Program-made: the position numbers and the translations under genes
NCBI GenBank assembly: GCA_964402955.1
Contig: CAYOEZ010000192.1
Coordinates: forward strand, 1-9,278
Reading direction: 5' to 3'
Source: CAYOEZ01 sp964402955
Lineage (GTDB): Bacteria; Chloroflexota; DTOL01; DAOUCN01
DNA length: 9,278 nt
The notes under the pieces: generated by a model
Seen by the model: the letters and a program-made list of their open reading frames with translations, nothing else
Told to the model about the DNA's origin: nothing
The model's database searches: none
Part shown: piece after piece, positions 5,828 through 9,278 of the stretch
How positions within the stretch are numbered: the first letter of the stretch is position 1
Layout of the letters: every line of letters starts with the position of its first letter

Positions 5828-5971
5828 TTTTCACCTCGGATGCGGGGCTTGGAGAGCAGCCCCTTACCTTGCGGCGGCGCGGAGACATGGAGTCTCTGCA
5901 CTCACCCACGTGCGGCGGGTCCGTTCTGCGCGCATCCGCGTTCTGTTGAATCTTCGGTTCTGTAACGACGC
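5828..5971. other. Intergenic gap without a recognised gene
   Basis: The 144 bases between the kinase stop and the acetyltransferase start hold no frame I can support. Small inverted repeats are visible (ggggct...agcccc at 5846-5865, and gagac...gtctc near 5881-5895), as well as fragments such as cggagacatggag and gcatccgcg that resemble worn pieces of the intergenic repeats seen elsewhere in the window. No convincing promoter was found. Confidence 0.4.
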
Positions 5972-7012
5972 CTATCGTGTCACGCGCCCGGATGCGTCGC
6001 CGCCCATCAGTTTTTCGACTTCGCTGGCCGTGACCAGGTTGAAATCGGCCAGGATGGAGTGCTTGAGCGCCGAGGCAGCCACGGCAAAATCCAGCGCCTT
6101 CTGCCGGTCTGCGCCGTAGGTCTTCATGCCGTAGATCAGCCCGCCGCCGAAAGCATCGCCGCCGCCCACGCGGTCGACAATGTGGGTAAGATCATAAGTG
6201 CGGGCCGCATACAGCTTGCCCTGATCCCAGAGCACGCCCGACCACGTATTGTGGCTGGCCGAGAGCGAGCCGCGCAGGGTGAAGGCGATCGTCTTGAGGC
6301 TGGGGAAGCGCTTGGCCAGCTCTTCGGCCACGTACTTGTAGGCGTCAGCCTCGACCTTGCCCTTGGTCACGTCCACACCGGCAGCCTTGATACCGAAGAC
6401 CTTCTCGGCGTCTTCCTCGTTGCCGATAGCGACGTCGCAGTGCGCCATCAGGTCGGGCATGACCTCTGAGGCTTTCTTGCCCCACTTCCACAGATTGGCG
6501 CGGTAGTTCATGTCGGCGGAGACGGTCAGACCCATCTCGTGGGCCGCCTTGGCGGCCTCGATGCACGCGTCAGCCGCGCCCTTAGAGAGGGCGGGAGTAA
6601 TGCCGGTGGTGTGGAGCCAGTCGGCCCCATCGAAGACAGTCTTCCAATCTACCATTCCCGGCTCGATGGTGGCAATGGATGATCCGGCGCGGTCGTAGAT
6701 GACCAGGCTGCCGCGCTGCATGGCGCCCGTTTCCAAGAAATAGATGCCCAGGCGGTCGCCGCCCCAGACAATGTTGTCCGTGCCGACGCCGTACTGGCGC
6801 ACGAAATTGCGGCAGGCCTTACCGACTTCATTCTTCGGCAGGCGAGTCACGAAGTCGGCGGGAATGCCGTAGTTGACCAGCGAGACGGCAACGCTGGTTT
6901 CGGCGCCGGCGTAGGTCACGTCCCACGAGCGGGCCTGCACGACGCGCTGGAAACCCGGCGGGCACAGGCGCATCATGATTTCGCCAAAGGTTACAACCTT
7001 GTTCTTGGACAT
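5972..7012 (-). CDS. kdgK: PfkB-family sugar kinase, probable 2-keto-3-deoxygluconate kinase
   Basis: The product is 346 residues. It opens with VVTFGEIMMRLCPPG, characteristic of KDG kinases and related ribokinase-family enzymes, then YAGAETSVAVSLVNYG (sugar-binding 'gGaeaNvA' region, here AETS) and RLPKNEVG. The second PfkB signature is VDRVGGGDAFGGGLIYG, with catalytic base Asp286 and the anion hole at GGG. KDG kinase phosphorylates 2-keto-3-deoxygluconate to KDPG, the substrate of the aldolase encoded two genes downstream, which supports the assignment. ATG 7012 is preferred because AAAGGAG lies about six bases upstream. The frame extends to 7084 only through an intergenic palindromic repeat. 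Fructokinase or another ketose kinase is the main alternative. Confidence 0.85.
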   Translation of the reverse strand: MSKNKVVTFGEIMMRLCPPGFQRVVQARSWDVTYAGAETSVAVSLVNYGIPADFVTRLPKNEVGKACRNFVRQYGVGTDNIVWGGDRLGIYFLETGAMQRGSLVIYDRAGSSIATIEPGMVDWKTVFDGADWLHTTGITPALSKGAADACIEAAKAAHEMGLTVSADMNYRANLWKWGKKASEVMPDLMAHCDVAIGNEEDAEKVFGIKAAGVDVTKGKVEADAYKYVAEELAKRFPSLKTIAFTLRGSLSASHNTWSGVLWDQGKLYAARTYDLTHIVDRVGGGDAFGGGLIYGMKTYGADRQKALDFAVAASALKHSILADFNLVTASEVEKLMGGDASGRVTR

Positions 7013-7037
7013 CTGCGTCTCCTTTGTCAATGGATTG

Positions 7038-7124
7038 AACCACGGAGACACGGAGGGAGCCTGCCCCGCCGTATCGGGCAACACAGAGAGAACGGGCCTC
7101 AGTGCTCTCCGTGCCTCCGTGGTT
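7038..7124. repeat. Intergenic palindromic repeat (ccacggagacacggag type) upstream of the kinase
   Basis: Aaccacggagacacggag (7038-7055) pairs with ctccgtgcctccgtggtt (7107-7124), one mismatch in 18. Repeats of this kind are common in intergenic DNA of several uncultured bacterial lineages. Inside it sits copy B of the short agcctgccccg element; without the insert, the left arm would run directly into acacagagagaacggg. The repeat fills the gap between the methyltransferase-like stop and the kinase ribosome site. Confidence 0.8.
7057..7080. repeat. Short interspersed element, copy B
   Basis: A 24-bp unit, gagcctgccccg followed by ccgtatcgggca, differs from copy A only in the few bases between the palindromic arms. 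It is nested in the loop of the larger 7038-7124 palindrome. Confidence 0.75.
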
Positions 7125-7126
7125 AT

Positions 7127-8182
7127 CTATACCTGTATCGGGTAGCGCCCGAAGGCGCGCGTCGCGCGCACCATGGCCTTGAAGTTTTCGACGGGAACAT
7201 AGTGCGCCACCGTGTTGCTCGATCCAACAGCATAGCCGCCGCCCGGCGCCAGCGTGCGGATACGCTGCTTGACTTCGGCCTCCACATCGGCCGGCGTACC
7301 CAGGGTCAGCGTCTCGCCGATCTCGATGTTGCCCATAATGCTCAACCGGTCGCCGTAAGTAGCCTTGACCTCACGGCTGTCCATCGCCTTCGGCTCCACA
7401 GGATGGATGCTATTGAAGCCACACTCCACGATGTCATCCATGACCTGCCAGAGATTGCCGTCGCTGTGGAGGATGAAGGGCAGGTCCTTCTTCTTGCAGA
7501 TCTCACCCATCGCCCGGTAATACGGGAAAAGGTAGCGACGCAGCACATCGGGAGGTACCATAGTGCCGGTCGCGTAGGCCAGGTCGTCGCCTGGCCACAT
7601 GGCGCCGATTTGGTCCATATCCGTGATGTGCTCAAAAACCGCAAGCTGTGTGTCACCCACCCGCTTAAAGAGCGTGGCCACAAGCTCTGGCTGATCGGCC
7701 AGTGCATAGCAGAACGTCTCGAAGCCCATGATGCGCCAGACGCGCGTGAAAATGCCACCGACGCCGGAGATGACCTTCATGCCAGGGTAGAGGCGCCGGG
7801 CGCACTCAGCGAGGTTGCTGTAATCGATGGCAGCGGGGTCAGGCCAGGGGTAAGCCTCGTATTCGTCCCAGGTGCTGACAAGGCTTGTTTCCTCGCCTTC
7901 CCACTCGCTCACCTGCATATCGCCAACATAGAGATGATCCTGCCTGGCGTGCCCGTCGCCGACCATGCGGTACTCGTAGTTCGCGCGCAGGTAGATATAA
8001 TCATACCCTGCGTGATACCAAAAGTCAACGTCGTCTTGCACGCCGCGCAGCGGGTGACCCAGAAACGCCTGCTTTACCTGCCAGTCCATGTGCAGCTCGG
8101 CATTGGGAACGCGATCGGGCTCGCCCTGGCGCATGATCACCGTGCGCAGCCGCTCGAAATCCGGCTGCAATGGCACAAACAT
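7127..8182 (-). CDS. Uroporphyrinogen decarboxylase-like (URO-D/MtaA superfamily) protein
   Basis: The product from ATG 8182 is 351 residues and spans a whole URO-D-fold TIM barrel. Recognisable stretches are ERLRTVIMRQGEPDRVPNAE (start), WDEYEAYPWPDP, LPFILHSDGNLWQVMDDI (about 234-251), GFNSIHPVEPKAMD, KATYGDRLSIMGNIE and APGGGYAVGSSNTVAHYVP. This subgroup is annotated as uroporphyrinogen decarboxylase but is closer to corrinoid-protein methyltransferases, and is frequent in carbohydrate clusters of anaerobic bacteria with no proven reaction. The MtaA-type zinc site expected as His-x-Cys reads His239-Ser-Asp, and no cysteine is seen in the late SSNTV segment, so classic thiol methyl transfer is doubtful. 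A heme role is unlikely here. The frame reaches 8314, but that extension consists of intergenic repeat. A weak GAGG lies 11 bases before ATG 8182. Confidence 0.85.
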   Translation of the reverse strand: MFVPLQPDFERLRTVIMRQGEPDRVPNAELHMDWQVKQAFLGHPLRGVQDDVDFWYHAGYDYIYLRANYEYRMVGDGHARQDHLYVGDMQVSEWEGEETSLVSTWDEYEAYPWPDPAAIDYSNLAECARRLYPGMKVISGVGGIFTRVWRIMGFETFCYALADQPELVATLFKRVGDTQLAVFEHITDMDQIGAMWPGDDLAYATGTMVPPDVLRRYLFPYYRAMGEICKKKDLPFILHSDGNLWQVMDDIVECGFNSIHPVEPKAMDSREVKATYGDRLSIMGNIEIGETLTLGTPADVEAEVKQRIRTLAPGGGYAVGSSNTVAHYVPVENFKAMVRATRAFGRYPIQV

Positions 8183-8207
8183 ATCGCTCGCCGCCTCACT
8201 GTGTAGA

Positions 8208-8363
8208 ATGGGACGCGGATTCTCGCGGAAAGAACGGATGTGCACAGATATTGACCTTTTGCCACCATGTTCCATCCGCGCTGAGAGCCTGCCCCGAAGC
8301 TCACCCCGCTCCATCGGGTGCTCTATCGGGCATCCGCGGTAAGTTCCGCGTACATCTGCGTCC
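8208..8363. repeat. Imperfect inverted repeat between the amidohydrolase and the URO-D-like gene
   Basis: The left arm, starting gggacgcggattctcgcgg, and the reverse complement of the right arm near 8330-8363 (ggacgcagatgtacgcgg) align with several mismatches, forming a large imperfect palindrome with 'ccgcg' cores. Copy C of the short element lies between the arms. The 180 bases between the two genes are otherwise free of coding signal. Confidence 0.55.
8283..8332. repeat. Short interspersed element, copy C, with a second unit nested inside
   Basis: The outer unit begins gagagcctgccccg and ends ctctatcgggca as in copy A. Its middle is interrupted by caccccgctccatcgggtg (8302-8320), itself a variant of the core tgccccgctctatcgggca. 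In that inner unit both outer base pairs are swapped together (TG..CA to CA..TG), so pairing is kept. Confidence 0.7.
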
Positions 8364-9278
8364 TATTTCTTCTCGTCTTTCACGAAATCGGAGCGAATCT
8401 GGGCGAGCACGATCGGGTCGCTCAGGATATCGATGACAACGCCCGCCATGATACATGCGCTGGCGATCATGCCGCGCAGGCTGTCCTCTGAGCGCGCGCC
8501 GCGCGTAACGTCCATCGAGTGCCAGGGGATGCCCAACGGATGCGTCTTGACCACAAACCAGGTCGAGGGAACCACCTGGCTGACGCTGCCAAAGTCAGTC
8601 GAGCCGCCGTTGTCGGTTGGCTCTGCGTCCATTGGCTCACCCAGCAGGGCGAAGTTTTCGACGATCAATTGGTTGAGCGTGGCATTGAAACGCGTGTTGT
8701 ACACGGTGGTCAGATGCTTGATCTCAACCTCCGTGCCGGTAGCCAGCGCCGCCGCCCGCGCACAATCCTGCACACGCTTGTAGACATCTTCCAGTTGTTT
8801 GGGGTCCTTCGATCGCACCATGAAGCGGCCCGCCGCACGCTCGGGGATAATGTTGGGCACGACGCCGCCATCGGTGATGATGCCATGAATGCGCACATCC
8901 GGGCGCACGTGCTGGCGCAAGGCGTTGATGTTGGCAAATGTGAGAATCAGGCCATCCAAAGCATTGGCGCCGTTCCACGGGTCAGCCGCGGCGTGGGCCG
9001 GGCGTCCGTGAAAGATCAGCTCGAAGCCAGTGAAACCGATGTCGCTGCGGATGACGGCGCTGTGCTGTTCGGGGTGCATGCCAAGGGCGACATCGATGCC
9101 CTCAAACGCCCCGGCTTTGAGCAGCTTGATCTTGCCTTCTTCCTGGTTGGCGAACTCTTCGGCCGGTGTGCCCATGATACAGATGCGCCCGGCCAGCTCG
9201 CGCAGCGCCGCCGCCACGCCCACACCCGCTGCGGCGCAGGCTCCGGCCATCAGATTGTGCCCGCAGCCGTGGCCGATG
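8363..9278 (-). CDS. M20-family metallopeptidase/amidohydrolase (AbgB/PM20D2-like), 5' end outside window
   Basis: The visible 304 residues run from the window edge to TAG 8365-8363. The fragment opens with IGHGCGHNLMAGAC, the M20 metal-binding motif (His of CGHN). GTPAEE follows (catalytic Glu and adjacent metal-ligand Glu, fragment residues 40-41), then GMHPEQH and GRPAHAAADPWNGANALDG from the dimerisation domain. NGGSTDFGSVSQVVP and HPLGIPWHSMD supply the C-terminal metal-binding His. This pattern belongs to the aminobenzoyl-glutamate hydrolase/PM20D2 branch that cleaves amide bonds of N-acyl amino acids or dipeptides. All visible active-site elements are present. The enzyme is likely cytoplasmic, but the N-terminus is not seen. 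The substrate and any link to the downstream sugar-acid genes are unknown; the gap to the next gene is filled by repeats. Confidence 0.9.
   Translation of the reverse strand, partial: IGHGCGHNLMAGACAAAGVGVAAALRELAGRICIMGTPAEEFANQEEGKIKLLKAGAFEGIDVALGMHPEQHSAVIRSDIGFTGFELIFHGRPAHAAADPWNGANALDGLILTFANINALRQHVRPDVRIHGIITDGGVVPNIIPERAAGRFMVRSKDPKQLEDVYKRVQDCARAAALATGTEVEIKHLTTVYNTRFNATLNQLIVENFALLGEPMDAEPTDNGGSTDFGSVSQVVPSTWFVVKTHPLGIPWHSMDVTRGARSEDSLRGMIASACIMAGVVIDILSDPIVLAQIRSDFVKDEKK

Noticed and set aside
7202..8206. 334-codon plus-strand open frame opposite the URO-D-like gene
   Set aside because: It mirrors a conserved minus-strand gene and has no family resemblance of its own.
8183..8314. 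N-terminal extension of the URO-D-like protein to ATG 8314
   Set aside because: The extra 44 residues are translated intergenic repeat and short element; family similarity begins just after ATG 8182.

Overview
The window is a one-sided block of accessory or catabolic DNA: every gene I can support lies on the minus strand, so transcription runs from position 9278 towards 1. Two ORFs run off the window, one at each edge. The proteins are of a GC-rich bacterium. A tungsten-type aldehyde:ferredoxin oxidoreductase suggests anaerobic metabolism. The gene families, together with intergenic palindromes of the 'ccacggagacacggag' kind, would fit an uncultured Chloroflexota-like (Anaerolineae-type) bacterium. 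That assignment is an inference from style, not a proof.

Region 9278-4081 is the metabolic part. In transcription order it holds an M20-family amidohydrolase (5' end outside the window), a uroporphyrinogen-decarboxylase-like methyltransferase-family protein, a PfkB sugar kinase resembling 2-keto-3-deoxygluconate (KDG) kinase, a GNAT acetyltransferase, and a KDPG-type aldolase fused to a C-terminal VOC (glyoxalase-fold) domain. A full-length AOR-family oxidoreductase follows (4080-2221). Kinase plus aldolase make a coherent lower Entner-Doudoroff route (KDG to KDPG to pyruvate plus glyceraldehyde-3-phosphate). The AOR-family enzyme could take aldehydes produced there to acids while reducing ferredoxin, but its substrate cannot be read from sequence. 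Three of the intergenic gaps carry palindromic repeats, and in each a short 'agcctgccccg...tatcgggca' element sits inside the larger palindrome.

Region 2200-446 is a small defence or graveyard segment. It starts with an intact HigB/HigA-type toxin-antitoxin pair driven by a strong, apparently leaderless promoter. Next is a HEAT-repeat gene broken by a one-base frameshift near its start; its C-terminus has been replaced by the last 24 codons of an AOR-family gene. Last is a decayed second toxin-antitoxin module: its promoter, ribosome binding site and start codon survive, the antitoxin has a one-base frameshift, and the PIN toxin is reduced to its last two dozen codons.

Region 445-1 is the N-terminal 148 residues of a Gfo/Idh/MocA-family oxidoreductase, which probably belongs with the sugar-metabolism theme.
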